Source: Paenibacillus prosopidis (GTDB taxonomy: Bacteria; Bacillota; Bacilli; Paenibacillales; Paenibacillaceae). From it: a DNA stretch of 64,000 nucleotides. A program made the position numbers and the translations under genes. The stretch's first letter is position 1. Every line of letters begins with the position of its first letter. The DNA is taken from the NCBI RefSeq assembly GCF_003337375.1, contig NZ_QPJD01000014.1:123384-187383 (forward strand), read 5' to 3'. Shown here in pieces: positions 1-8,922 of the stretch. The notes under the pieces were generated by a model. The model worked only from the letters and a program-made list of their open reading frames with translations. It made no database searches and was not told where the DNA came from.

Positions 1-1
1 C

Positions 2-493
2 TATAAAGAGCTGGGGCTAATCAGTAATTTCTTGGTATATGTGATTCCCGGCATGATAAACGTATGGTACATGATCCTGATGAAGACGTTCTTTGAGCAA
101 TTGCCCAAAGAATTGGAGGAATCGGCGATCATTGACGGGTGCGGCTACTTCAGTACCTTTTACCGTATTATTATGCCGGTTTCGATGCCGATCGTAGCAA
201 CGATCTGTATATTCGTGGGTGTAGATCAATGGAACTCCTGGTTCGACGCTTATATATTCAACAATAAGCAAAGCCTGCAGCCGATTCAAACCTATCTTTT
301 CAAAATTATAGCTTTATCGCAAACCCCTGAAACGAACGCGGTTCAATCGCAGCTCATGAATCGCTTGAAGGTCAATCACATGACGATTAAGGCCGCAGCG
401 GTCATGATTACAGCGATTCCGATTTCACTAATCTACCTCATGTTTCAAAAGTACTTTACGAAAGGCTTAATGGTGGGAGCCGTCAAGGGCTGA
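2..493 (+). CDS. Sugar ABC transporter permease, C-terminal part (CUT1 family, LplC/YtcP-like)
   Basis: The gene enters from the left edge: the frame is open from base 2, so the N-terminus lies outside the window. The visible 163 residues contain the EAA loop that contacts the ATPase (LPKELEESAIIDGCGYFSTF, near the first third), followed by membrane helices and the family-typical ending F-x-K-G-x-x-x-G-A-V-K-G. This is one of two inner-membrane permeases of a carbohydrate importer. The binding-protein gene follows after about 70 bp in the same direction and a YesM/YesN pair lies beyond, a common Paenibacillus arrangement. The substrate cannot be told from this fragment. Confidence 0.92.
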   Translation, partial: YKELGLISNFLVYVIPGMINVWYMILMKTFFEQLPKELEESAIIDGCGYFSTFYRIIMPVSMPIVATICIFVGVDQWNSWFDAYIFNNKQSLQPIQTYLFKIIALSQTPETNAVQSQLMNRLKVNHMTIKAAAVMITAIPISLIYLMFQKYFTKGLMVGAVKG

Positions 494-563
494 TAGCGAT
501 ATTATTGTTTGTTGCTCTCTGAGGACAAACGTTAATATAATTAAAATATGCGGGGTGCTATTC

Positions 564-2159
564 ATGATGAGTTTGGTCAAAAAAATGCCAAAGGTACTGG
601 TCATCATTGTTCTGGTTTTTGCTGCGGCAGCATGCTCAAGTTCACCGAACACAGCGACAGAAAATCAGACAGAAACATCAAACCAGTCAACGAACGCGGA
701 TCAATCAACCGTTACCGTTCAGGCTTCCTGGATGTACGAATGGTGGAAACCGAAAGAGTGGGGCAACGATCCGGTAACGAAAGTATTGACGGAGAAAACC
801 GGAGTCCAATTCAAATTTAACGGCATATCCGGCGACGGAAACGAAAAAGCAAGCGTTATGCTGCTGGCGAAGGATTATCCTGAAGTGATGTGGATGGATA
901 GAGGGCCGGTGTTGGACAAGTATATAGCTGCCGGCGCCTTATATTCGATTGATGAGCTTGCGGAGAAATATAATTTCCCGGATATAACGAGCAATTACAT
1001 TCCGGAGAGCGCTATCAACGCGTTGAAGAAGCCTGACGGTCACTTCTACGGCATACCAAACTGGTTTAACGAAGCGGGCGAGTTTGCCGTCGGCGGCGCA
1101 TTCAACATCAGAGCAGATCTATACAGCCAGCTGGGCTCCCCTGAAATAAAGACGATTGATGATTTGACGAATTTCTTGAGAAAAGTGAAAGAAAGCAATT
1201 TGAAGTATGATGGAAAAGCGATGTATCCAATTGGATTCCAAGGCATTACGGGAAATGTTGAGCGCCTCGCCAATCTTTGGGGAAGCCAAAATGCAAGCGG
1301 CCGCTATTATGATGCAAATGAAGATACTGTGAAGCATTACCTCAGGAATGAAACGACGTTAAGCGCATTGAAATGGTTAAATATGCTGTATAAGGAAAAA
1401 TTGCTCGATCCGGAAAACTTTACTTATAAATCCGAGCAATTTGATGAAGCGGCCGCAAAGGGCAAATTCGCCATTATTTTAGCGAATTTCTGGGATTTAT
1501 GGAAAGCAAGCGAGGTCTTGAAGCTGTCCAATCCTGATTCCTATTACAAGGTCATTCCTCATCCAGCCGGTACTGCCGGTGTGCAGCCTAATGGTGACGG
1601 TTACAATACAGCGGGTTGGAACGTAGCTGTTATTACGAAAAATGCGAAAAATCCTGAAAAAATTATGGAATTTTTCAATTATTATTTGAGTCCGGAAGGT
1701 CAAATCCTGTCCTTCTACGGCATTGAAGGGGAAACATGGGAGAATGTTGGCGGCAAGCCGATGTTGAAGCCTGGCGTATATGAAGAAATCGTAAAGGATG
1801 CGGAAGGCTTCGGCAAGAAAACCGGCGTCCGGTACTTGGATTTGAATCAATACCAAAAATACAACTGGGAGCGCGATGCCGAGTCCGAGGATCGTAAAGC
1901 GGACCGGGCAATCATTGAATCGGTTAATTTTGACGCTACGCAATTAAGTATTTTGACGCTGGATGGGGAATCGAAAGAAGGAATCGCCTATGCGAATATT
2001 TCTGCGAGCCTTGAAACGGAACTGACTCAGATTATTATGGCAGCAAGTGGGGACGAAGTCGCTGCCAAGTATGATGACCTCATTAAAAGGCTGGACAAAC
2101 AAGGGCTGAAGTCCATTGAGGATGCCTGGACCGTCCTATACAAAGAGAAAAATAAATAA
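564..2159 (+). CDS. Extracellular solute-binding lipoprotein of a sugar ABC transporter (LipO-like)
   Basis: A lipoprotein signal is clear: K-K near the start, a hydrophobic stretch, then A-A-A-A-C with the lipidated cysteine at about residue 24. The mature part of about 500 residues has the fold features of cluster-D sugar-binding proteins, including the YWMDRGP-type and ISKNAKNPE-type segments (here VITKNAKNPEKIMEFFNYY). The frame also permits a GTG start at 555, but ATG 564 (or 567) is better spaced from the GGGGTG at 552-557. It should deliver substrate to the permease encoded just upstream. The ligand is unknown; relatives handle complex oligosaccharides. Confidence 0.9.
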   Translation: MMSLVKKMPKVLVIIVLVFAAAACSSSPNTATENQTETSNQSTNADQSTVTVQASWMYEWWKPKEWGNDPVTKVLTEKTGVQFKFNGISGDGNEKASVMLLAKDYPEVMWMDRGPVLDKYIAAGALYSIDELAEKYNFPDITSNYIPESAINALKKPDGHFYGIPNWFNEAGEFAVGGAFNIRADLYSQLGSPEIKTIDDLTNFLRKVKESNLKYDGKAMYPIGFQGITGNVERLANLWGSQNASGRYYDANEDTVKHYLRNETTLSALKWLNMLYKEKLLDPENFTYKSEQFDEAAAKGKFAIILANFWDLWKASEVLKLSNPDSYYKVIPHPAGTAGVQPNGDGYNTAGWNVAVITKNAKNPEKIMEFFNYYLSPEGQILSFYGIEGETWENVGGKPMLKPGVYEEIVKDAEGFGKKTGVRYLDLNQYQKYNWERDAESEDRKADRAIIESVNFDATQLSILTLDGESKEGIAYANISASLETELTQIIMAASGDEVAAKYDDLIKRLDKQGLKSIEDAWTVLYKEKNK

Positions 2160-2167
2160 ATCATTGT

Positions 2168-2213
2168 GAAAACAAGTCTGTCTGGATGAAAGCGCCGGGC
2201 AGATTTGTTTACA
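2168..2213 (+). terminator. Hairpin after the binding-protein gene
   Basis: An AACAAGTCTGTCTGG arm at about 2169 pairs with CCGGGCAGATTTGTT ending near 2211, with a few G-U pairs and a short loop. It begins 9 bp after the stop codon. The following T-run is weak, so it may also be an mRNA-stabilising stem. Confidence 0.55.
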
Positions 2214-2399
2214 TTTAAATATAAGAATTTATAAGTTTCACATTAATAATTTGGCTTATATTTCACCGCGAAACGAGCTTTTGCCGCCAAAGGTCGGCAC
2301 AGAACCGAGCTGTTTATTCACACAGCTAGCGGTTCGTGCGTAGCGATAGCCGTTTACGCTTGCCGGGAAGGATGTGCGGCTCTGAGACGAAAATACTCC

Positions 2400-4091
2400 T
2401 TGCAAATGAAGATGGTCACTGCCTTTTCGCTCGTTATCGCACCGCTCATCATTTTTTTGTATTACATAACGCTATACTCCATGGATGTGGTTCGGGTTCA
2501 AGTAGCGCAGTCCAATCAAAACCTGTTATCCACCTATGTACAACAAATGGATCAATCGATATCCAATATTACAAGTTACTTATATAAGCAAATTTTGAAT
2601 GATACGGATCTTAAAACGCTTGGCCTATATGAATTCGGGAGCGGGGCATTCGATCTTTCCCAGGTATCAACCATCAAGAAGATGAATCAGGAGTTGAACA
2701 ATCATCCTGTGGCTGGCGCTCTTTTTGTATACCATAAGGATTCGGATCATTTTATTGTCAGCTATCGGGATAGAACCGTTTATCAATCCTTGGACGCATT
2801 GAAGCAGCATATGAGTTTCAAAGAATTCAACACGCCATGGATTATTATTCCTTATGAATCGAATTATGCATTAACCAAGATCGTATCCTTTGACTCAAAA
2901 GTGTTCATTGGCGCATGGATACCGCTTCTTAGCTTAACGGAAATCATTCAGCCGTTTCGCTTTGGTCAAGAGGGGGACATTTTCCTGATCTCAAACGATG
3001 GAATACCGCTCACGCGCAGCTCATTGTCTGAAGCCGGATTGAATCGATTGCAGCAGACGCTTCGGGAAAATGTGCAATCCTATAAAGTTTTGAAGGATCC
3101 CCATACGGGTGTCAACCGTTTAACCTTGTGGAAGAGGCTCGAAAAAAGCGATTTGCATCTGGTCATATCCATTCCCGAGAAAAATGTGCTTCTCCAGCTT
3201 CCATTCTATAAAAAAGTGATCTACATCATTCCGCTCGTCTGTCTGGTTATTCTTTGCCTGTATTTCATCATGATGAGAAATATATTGCTCGTGCCGATGA
3301 ATCATTTGTTGACCGGGATGAGAAAAATGGTTCGCGGCGATCTCCAGGTGAAATTGCAAGAAAACCATTCCAGTGAGTTTTCATTTCTTATTAAAACGTT
3401 TAATCAGATGGTTGCGGATATTCGCGATTTGAAAATTAATATGTATGAGGATCGAATCAAAGTTCAAGAAGCGGAATTCAAGCATTTGCAAGCACAGATT
3501 AACCCGCACTTCTATCTTAATACCTTGAATATTATTTATAATTCAGCCGTTCTTAAAGATTTTGAAACCGTCAAAACGATATCTTTGCATTTGGCCGATT
3601 ATTTTCGTTTCCGTATCCGAACCAATCGGGATGAGGTGTGCCTGGAGGAAGAAATTGCGTTTGTCGAAGGGTACCTGACGATTCAGAAGCTGAGATTTAT
3701 GGAATTGCTTAGTTACACGATTGATATGGATTCAACATTTTTGGATCATCGCCTGCCGCCGTTAATCGTACAGCCTTTTGTTGAGAACTGCATCATTCAC
3801 GGGTTCAAGGGGGATATCGAGCATCTCCATATTCATATTGAAGTGAAGCCATCCAGGAGTGATCCGGATCACTATTTCGAAATCGTGGTGACGGATAATG
3901 GAATCGGCTTCCCAAGCAATCAATTGGAGTTAATGAATCAAATCACGTATTTTACCGGTTCGACCGATTCACATATCGGTTTGTGGAACGTGTACCACCG
4001 ATTGCAAATGAAATACAATAACCGGGCATCCATTCGGTTTCAGAACGAAGAGCCTCAAGGCGCTGCCGTTATTGTAAAAATCCCCTTATAA
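2400..4091 (+). CDS. Sensor histidine kinase, YesM family
   Basis: Membrane sensor of a two-component system. The order is: N-terminal membrane helix (residues ~5-25), extracytoplasmic sensor of about 240 residues, second helix (~275-295), HAMP linker, His_kinase box QINPHFYLNTLN with the phospho-accepting His, and a C-terminal HATPase (DNGIGF as the G-box). The HPHF box replaced by NPHF is normal for this family. The YesN-type partner starts 26 bp downstream. Start is uncertain: TTG 2400 or ATG 2406 put the membrane helix almost at residue 1 and have no ribosome site, while the frame stays open back to 2250 without any ATG/GTG/TTG. It probably senses or tunes uptake by the neighbouring sugar transporter. 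Confidence 0.88.
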   Translation: MQMKMVTAFSLVIAPLIIFLYYITLYSMDVVRVQVAQSNQNLLSTYVQQMDQSISNITSYLYKQILNDTDLKTLGLYEFGSGAFDLSQVSTIKKMNQELNNHPVAGALFVYHKDSDHFIVSYRDRTVYQSLDALKQHMSFKEFNTPWIIIPYESNYALTKIVSFDSKVFIGAWIPLLSLTEIIQPFRFGQEGDIFLISNDGIPLTRSSLSEAGLNRLQQTLRENVQSYKVLKDPHTGVNRLTLWKRLEKSDLHLVISIPEKNVLLQLPFYKKVIYIIPLVCLVILCLYFIMMRNILLVPMNHLLTGMRKMVRGDLQVKLQENHSSEFSFLIKTFNQMVADIRDLKINMYEDRIKVQEAEFKHLQAQINPHFYLNTLNIIYNSAVLKDFETVKTISLHLADYFRFRIRTNRDEVCLEEEIAFVEGYLTIQKLRFMELLSYTIDMDSTFLDHRLPPLIVQPFVENCIIHGFKGDIEHLHIHIEVKPSRSDPDHYFEIVVTDNGIGFPSNQLELMNQITYFTGSTDSHIGLWNVYHRLQMKYNNRASIRFQNEEPQGAAVIVKIPL

Positions 4092-4117
4092 AATCGACCG
4101 GAATGGAGTGAGCGACG

Positions 4118-5731
4118 ATGTATACCTTGCTAATCGTTGATGACGAGAGTATTGCAGTAAGAGGAATGAAGCAAGGAATTGTGTGGTCTGACCTCGCGAT
4201 CACCGAAATATTAGAGGCATACAATGTAAAGCAGGCCAAACAGCTCTTTGCCAATCATCAGATCGATATTATGATCTGCGATATCGAAATGCCGGGCCAG
4301 AACGGTATTGAACTGCTGGAATGGACCAGGACTCACTATCCCGACACCGTTTCGCTTTTTTTGACGGCGCATGCCGATTTCACCTATGTTCAGAAAGCGC
4401 TGCAGCTTGGAAGCTTTGATTATATTTTAAAACCCGTCAAGCACGAGCAGCTAAAGGACATTACCGGGCAGGCCGTGCTGCAATGGAAAAAGAATGAGGA
4501 GAAAAAAACATTCAGTGTGCTGCATAAGCAGTATGTACAGCAATGGGAAGAGCAGCTCCCGCACCTGATCGAACGGTTTTGGCAGGAATTGCTTGGTGAG
4601 CGGGTATTGCCGAAATCTAAGCAAATCGCAGCGAAACTGCAGCAGCTTAATATTCCGCTTACTTTAGACGATCAAGTGCTCCCGATTCTAATCAGTATAG
4701 AGATGTGGAAAGAAGAGTTCAATGCCAGGGACGAGGAGATTATGGAATACGCACTCCGCAAAACGGCTTCGGAACTCATGCTGGCCTCTTGGCCTGGCAC
4801 GGTTATTCAGGATCGAAACGGGATAAATCTGCTGTTAATCTATGTGAAGCCAACCGATCCTATCATACGGGATGAAGTCCAAAAAATCTGTGAGGAATAT
4901 ATTCGGTATTGCAACCAATATTTCAAATGCAGCCTTTCCTGCTATATTGGGGAAAGCACGAAAATAACCGAAATACCTGGAATGTACAGCGATTTGCTGG
5001 TAATGGAACGAAACAATGTATCGGCATCCAACAAGGTAATCTTAGCCAATGAACAGTTACAGGTTAGGCCGTTTTTTGATTCCTCCGCCACTAGTTTCCC
5101 GGTCATGGATTGGATTATGTTGTTTGAGCTTGGACGAAAAGAGGAATTGCTTGAACAAATGACGGAGAGCTGTACTTATATGGAGCAAAAGAGCGGATTT
5201 TGCAAGGAGGATTTGGAATCCATGCACACCAGTATTCTCTTCCTGCTGTTCAGCGTGTTTCATAAAAAGGGCTTGTCTGTATACGAGGCCTTTCCGTCGA
5301 AGCAGCTCATCGACTCAACTATTAACATCCGGACTCTGGAGCAATTTCGTACGTGGATGTATAAAGTTATTTCGCAAGGAATCGGACATTTTATGCTTCA
5401 TGCAAAGGAAGAGTCCGAAATCGTCATAAAAACCAAAAAGTATATTTCAGAGCATATTCATCAGGAATTTTCCCGGGAGGATATTGCGTCATACGTTTTT
5501 TTGAATCCCTCTTACCTATCCAGACTGTTTAAAAAGGAAACCGGCATTTCGCTTACCGATTATATTTTGAAGGAAAGAATGAATGAAGCGAAGCGATTAT
5601 TGGTTCAAACGGAGATGAAAATCAGTCAAATCGCTGAATCGTTAGGTTATATGAATTTATCTCACTTTATTACAATGTTCAAGAAGGTCAACGGGGCCAC
5701 GCCGATGAACTTTCGAAAAAAAATCCAGTAG
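4118..5731 (+). CDS. Response regulator with AraC-type DNA-binding domain, YesN family
   Basis: Residues 1-120 are a receiver with the acid pair D8/D9, phospho-acceptor D55 (MICDIEMPG) and the conserved K in ILKPV. The middle of about 280 residues is a poorly conserved linker typical of YesN proteins. The last 100 residues are a double helix-turn-helix of the AraC type (SREDIASYVFLNPSYLSRLF, then KISQIAESLGYMNLSHF). GGAGTG lies 8 bp before ATG. It follows the YesM kinase and should activate the adjacent carbohydrate genes when phosphorylated. Confidence 0.93.
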   Translation: MYTLLIVDDESIAVRGMKQGIVWSDLAITEILEAYNVKQAKQLFANHQIDIMICDIEMPGQNGIELLEWTRTHYPDTVSLFLTAHADFTYVQKALQLGSFDYILKPVKHEQLKDITGQAVLQWKKNEEKKTFSVLHKQYVQQWEEQLPHLIERFWQELLGERVLPKSKQIAAKLQQLNIPLTLDDQVLPILISIEMWKEEFNARDEEIMEYALRKTASELMLASWPGTVIQDRNGINLLLIYVKPTDPIIRDEVQKICEEYIRYCNQYFKCSLSCYIGESTKITEIPGMYSDLLVMERNNVSASNKVILANEQLQVRPFFDSSATSFPVMDWIMLFELGRKEELLEQMTESCTYMEQKSGFCKEDLESMHTSILFLLFSVFHKKGLSVYEAFPSKQLIDSTINIRTLEQFRTWMYKVISQGIGHFMLHAKEESEIVIKTKKYISEHIHQEFSREDIASYVFLNPSYLSRLFKKETGISLTDYILKERMNEAKRLLVQTEMKISQIAESLGYMNLSHFITMFKKVNGATPMNFRKKIQ

Positions 5732-5757
5732 TAGAAATCAAAATGTCAGTCGATCGA

Positions 5758-6483
5758 TTAGTTGGAATCTTCCGGACTTCTTTGAACAAATTTTTTATAA
5801 TCCAAAACATGAGGGTATCTGATATTTTCCACGTAGTTTAATAATTCTTTATCGTTAATCACCCATGTGTGGTTTTCGGAATTTTTTCTGCGTACAGCGA
5901 CAAAGTTGTATTTATCGGTAGAATAAATTTTGTAACCCTTTGCTATGCTGTCCAAACAAAATTGCGTATCCTCCCCAATGCTTTGGTCCGCAAATTGAAC
6001 CTTGCGAAATATTTTTCGTTTAAAAATGAGAGTAGCGCCGGGGAGTATGGAAACATAGCGGTTCTCGTCTAAATGAAAACGAAGGATCAACATATTCGAA
6101 CCCCGCAAATACATAAAATGGGCGCGTTTCCCGATAATATCCGCTTTTGATTTATCAAACGCAGGTATGCTGTCTGTGAGGTAGTAGGGTGCGTAGTAGT
6201 CATCATCATCAAATTTGGCAACATAGCTGTATTGTGATTTTTTTACAGCGTAATTCAAGCATTCTCCAAGAGACTTTTTCTCCGCCAGCCGGTAAACCTG
6301 CACATTTTTATATTGCTTAGCCATATCTTTATAAAGATCTATTTGTATATTGTCGTTGTTTATAACAATGATAAGCTCTTTTATCGGATATCGTTGTCTA
6401 TGGTAATTTTTAAACAGATTCATGATATAGTCTTGCCGCTTCGTACAGGTAATAATAGAAACGCCCTTCTGCTGATGCGCCAA
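5758..6483 (-). CDS. Family 2 glycosyltransferase
   Basis: A GT-A fold enzyme: VSIITCTKR at the N-terminus binds the nucleotide sugar, and KFDDDDYYAPYYL supplies the metal-binding DxD motif near residue 95. GEDTQFCLD near residue 170 is the second acidic motif of this fold. No membrane segment or signal peptide is visible. The start is TTG 6483, backed by AAGGGGG about 12 bp upstream; no in-frame ATG is near. Similar stand-alone GT2 proteins in spore formers often modify spore surface or cell-surface glycans; its place downstream of germination genes fits that but is not proof. Acceptor and donor are unknown. Confidence 0.8.
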   Translation of the reverse strand: MAHQQKGVSIITCTKRQDYIMNLFKNYHRQRYPIKELIIVINNDNIQIDLYKDMAKQYKNVQVYRLAEKKSLGECLNYAVKKSQYSYVAKFDDDDYYAPYYLTDSIPAFDKSKADIIGKRAHFMYLRGSNMLILRFHLDENRYVSILPGATLIFKRKIFRKVQFADQSIGEDTQFCLDSIAKGYKIYSTDKYNFVAVRRKNSENHTWVINDKELLNYVENIRYPHVLDYKKFVQRSPEDSN

Positions 6484-6606
6484 GTTGAACCGGCCCCCTT
6501 ATGGAACTCCTAGAGGAGATCTATTGTGACAACCACCTTCCTCCAGCATATGAAGATTCCTGAAAAGAGTAACGGCATATCCTTAAGGCCGGCCAAGCCG
6601 CTAAAG

Positions 6607-7689
6607 TTATTTGTTTGCTTTCCCTCGAATCAGCATAACGATAAAAAGAATAGCTGGAATCATGCCAATGAGTATCGGATTCATCATGAATTTTACTCCT
6701 ACCAATTTCCCGACCTCCAAATGCGACTGCCAACTTGGCGGGAGAAAGGTAGTGGAATAAACAACGACTCCAACGGGGAGGACAAACCTGCGGTAACCGG
6801 TATGAAATAATTGGGCGAGTCCAAGTACGGCGGCTAAATACCATAGGGTTGATCTGATAAAAATCCCGGCGTAGAAAAGCAAAATGACAAGGGCGTCAAA
6901 ACGTTCGAATACTTCGGCGACCTGAATCAGCTGAACGGATTGAAGCAGCGGAACGGTACTGATGCCCGTGAATTGCGGCCCCAGTACGACAAGGTTAATG
7001 GTATTCGTGAGAAGGATGACCATTCCGGAAATGAAAAAGGAGCGAATCGACGTTTTGGTCATTTCTTGTTTCTCGTTTAAATAGCTCCAAAACACAAGAA
7101 AAGTGAACATCTGTCCGAATGGAAACCAGAAGTCCGTCATACTTTCCTGCAGGACCGGTTTAATTCCATTTTCTAAAACCGGGAGAAGCCGATCCAAATG
7201 TACAATTCCCGAAATAAAGGTCATGATAATCAAAATAAAGTAAAAACCCAGTACGCCTACCACAATAAATTCAGCCACGCGAAAGAAGACTTCAAGTCCT
7301 TTGTATATCGCATAGACCGACAAACTCATCAAAATAAGCATAATTAGGGAAATGGGAGAACGGGGAAGAATGGTCATGAGGGTGAGATCCCCAAGGTCCC
7401 GCACATTTCGAAAGGCTTCGTAAGTAAAATAAAGGACATAGACCAATACGACGATCTTTCCCGCAAATGTACCGAAGTAATGAACCAATAGCTGGCTCAA
7501 GTTTTTCTCCGGTTCCCTGCGTTGGATCGCCAAGAAGAGCAGCAGAAGCAGAAGCCCCATTATCATGCTAACAATGACCACCAGCCAGGCGTCTTGTTTG
7601 GCTTTTATCCCTATTTCAAATAATGGAGTGCTTCCGATTTGAAATAAGATGATCATCGCTCCCAATTGATATTTACTTATCCGCTCCAT
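6607..7689 (-). CDS. Spore germination permease, GerAB family (second cassette)
   Basis: A 360-residue integral membrane protein of the APC superfamily with about ten helices. The opening RISKYQLGAMIILFQIGST is characteristic of GerB proteins. This subunit sits in the spore inner membrane and is held to bind the germinant in GerA-type receptors. It is the last gene of a six-gene minus-strand cluster, 15 bp after the gerC stop, with GGAGG 6-7 bp before ATG. Which germinant it senses cannot be read from sequence. Confidence 0.93.
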   Translation of the reverse strand: MERISKYQLGAMIILFQIGSTPLFEIGIKAKQDAWLVVIVSMIMGLLLLLLFLAIQRREPEKNLSQLLVHYFGTFAGKIVVLVYVLYFTYEAFRNVRDLGDLTLMTILPRSPISLIMLILMSLSVYAIYKGLEVFFRVAEFIVVGVLGFYFILIIMTFISGIVHLDRLLPVLENGIKPVLQESMTDFWFPFGQMFTFLVFWSYLNEKQEMTKTSIRSFFISGMVILLTNTINLVVLGPQFTGISTVPLLQSVQLIQVAEVFERFDALVILLFYAGIFIRSTLWYLAAVLGLAQLFHTGYRRFVLPVGVVVYSTTFLPPSWQSHLEVGKLVGVKFMMNPILIGMIPAILFIVMLIRGKANK

Positions 7690-7704
7690 AGGAAGCCTCC
7701 ATTC

Positions 7705-8919
7705 TCATTCAGTTTTGCCGGATATCTTGGGAAAGGAGTCATTAATCATTCCGGTCCGCTGGATCGTCACCTTGACCGTAACGTTCATACTGATCTTTGG
7801 AAATTCATTTCCCCAGTTTTTGCTCCATTTTTTCCAAGCTTGCGGGTAGGCCTTGTGGAAAGCGTTCCCGAAGCCAAGCGCATCCGCTTTCAGCTTTTTT
7901 AAGGCTTGAAACGAATGCTCCACATCTTTTTTTATTTGCTCCTGGATATGCTTCTCCAGTTTATTTAACGTTTCTGGCTTTTTTATATCCAGCTTACATG
8001 CCGTTTCAGTCAAATTTCCTTTCGCATGAATATCAACAGTCATCAATAATTTACCGTCCGAAATGGCAGGCTTTAATTTGGTGCGGGACGTTTCAACTAA
8101 AAATGAAGATAGCTGATCTTTGCGGTTCTCCCCCTCACAGGGGAAGACAACCGTCGTATTTTTTATGCGATTCGTTATCCAAGGAATGCCAAGGCTTTCA
8201 TTCCGGGTTAACCAGCCTGCGAATTTATCCTGCTTAAACACCCCGACTCTATCCAATTTCAATACGGCAGGGTTGCGGGTTTCTTTGAGTGCGTCTAATG
8301 AGGTTTGTCTTTTCTCATCCCCTGCAATTTTGATTTCCGGCAAGGCGGCGCTCGCGGAAGGTTGCGTTATTGTGAAAATTAATTCATGTACCGTGGATGG
8401 AATAAAGGTGGATTGACCATCACCCTGTCCAGATATTAAATTGGAAATAGAGATTCCGGGGTTGTTTTCTAACGGCGTAAGAATCTCCAGCACTTTCTTT
8501 GCCTCTCCGCTCGCAATGAGAACATTCGCCGTCTCCCGCGTTTGGTTATCTCTTATATAAGAGTCCAATAATTGGTTAAGACCAAATTCAGCAACACGCT
8601 GGCTGATGATAACGACCCGTGAATGAGAAAAAAAAAGACGGCGGGAGGACTCTAATTTACTCTTTTGAACCGCCTCCAATATCGTTTTTCCTTTCGTTGA
8701 AAAGACGATAACCGGGGATTGGGAGCCGCCCCCGCCGGATTTGCCTTGGGTTGACTGCGGCTTGATGAGTTGAAAGGTTAGGATCCATTGATTGGTTTCG
8801 TCTAAATCAAAGGCCGTTGCGCTGACAATCCCCAATCTGTTCAATTCGGTCTGGTTCCCACAACCGCTTGCAAATAATGAAAGGCCGATGATTAACAGCA
8901 GGATTAGCCCTCGTTTCAT
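7705..8919 (-). CDS. Germination receptor lipoprotein, GerC family (second cassette)
   Basis: A lipoprotein with signal MKRGLILLLIIGLSLFASGC (Cys20 lipidated). The mature part follows the GerAC pattern of three alpha/beta domains; the N-terminal motif is C-G-N-Q-T-E-L-N-R-L rather than the usual C-W-D-R-x-E. The C-terminal half has the common W-x-K-W-S-K-x-W-G segment. It should form a receptor complex with the flanking GerA and GerB proteins in the spore inner membrane. It starts 3 bp after the upstream gerA stop, with a GGAGAA site, so it is translated from the same message. Confidence 0.92.
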   Translation of the reverse strand: MKRGLILLLIIGLSLFASGCGNQTELNRLGIVSATAFDLDETNQWILTFQLIKPQSTQGKSGGGGSQSPVIVFSTKGKTILEAVQKSKLESSRRLFFSHSRVVIISQRVAEFGLNQLLDSYIRDNQTRETANVLIASGEAKKVLEILTPLENNPGISISNLISGQGDGQSTFIPSTVHELIFTITQPSASAALPEIKIAGDEKRQTSLDALKETRNPAVLKLDRVGVFKQDKFAGWLTRNESLGIPWITNRIKNTTVVFPCEGENRKDQLSSFLVETSRTKLKPAISDGKLLMTVDIHAKGNLTETACKLDIKKPETLNKLEKHIQEQIKKDVEHSFQALKKLKADALGFGNAFHKAYPQAWKKWSKNWGNEFPKISMNVTVKVTIQRTGMINDSFPKISGKTE

Positions 8920-8922
8920 ATC

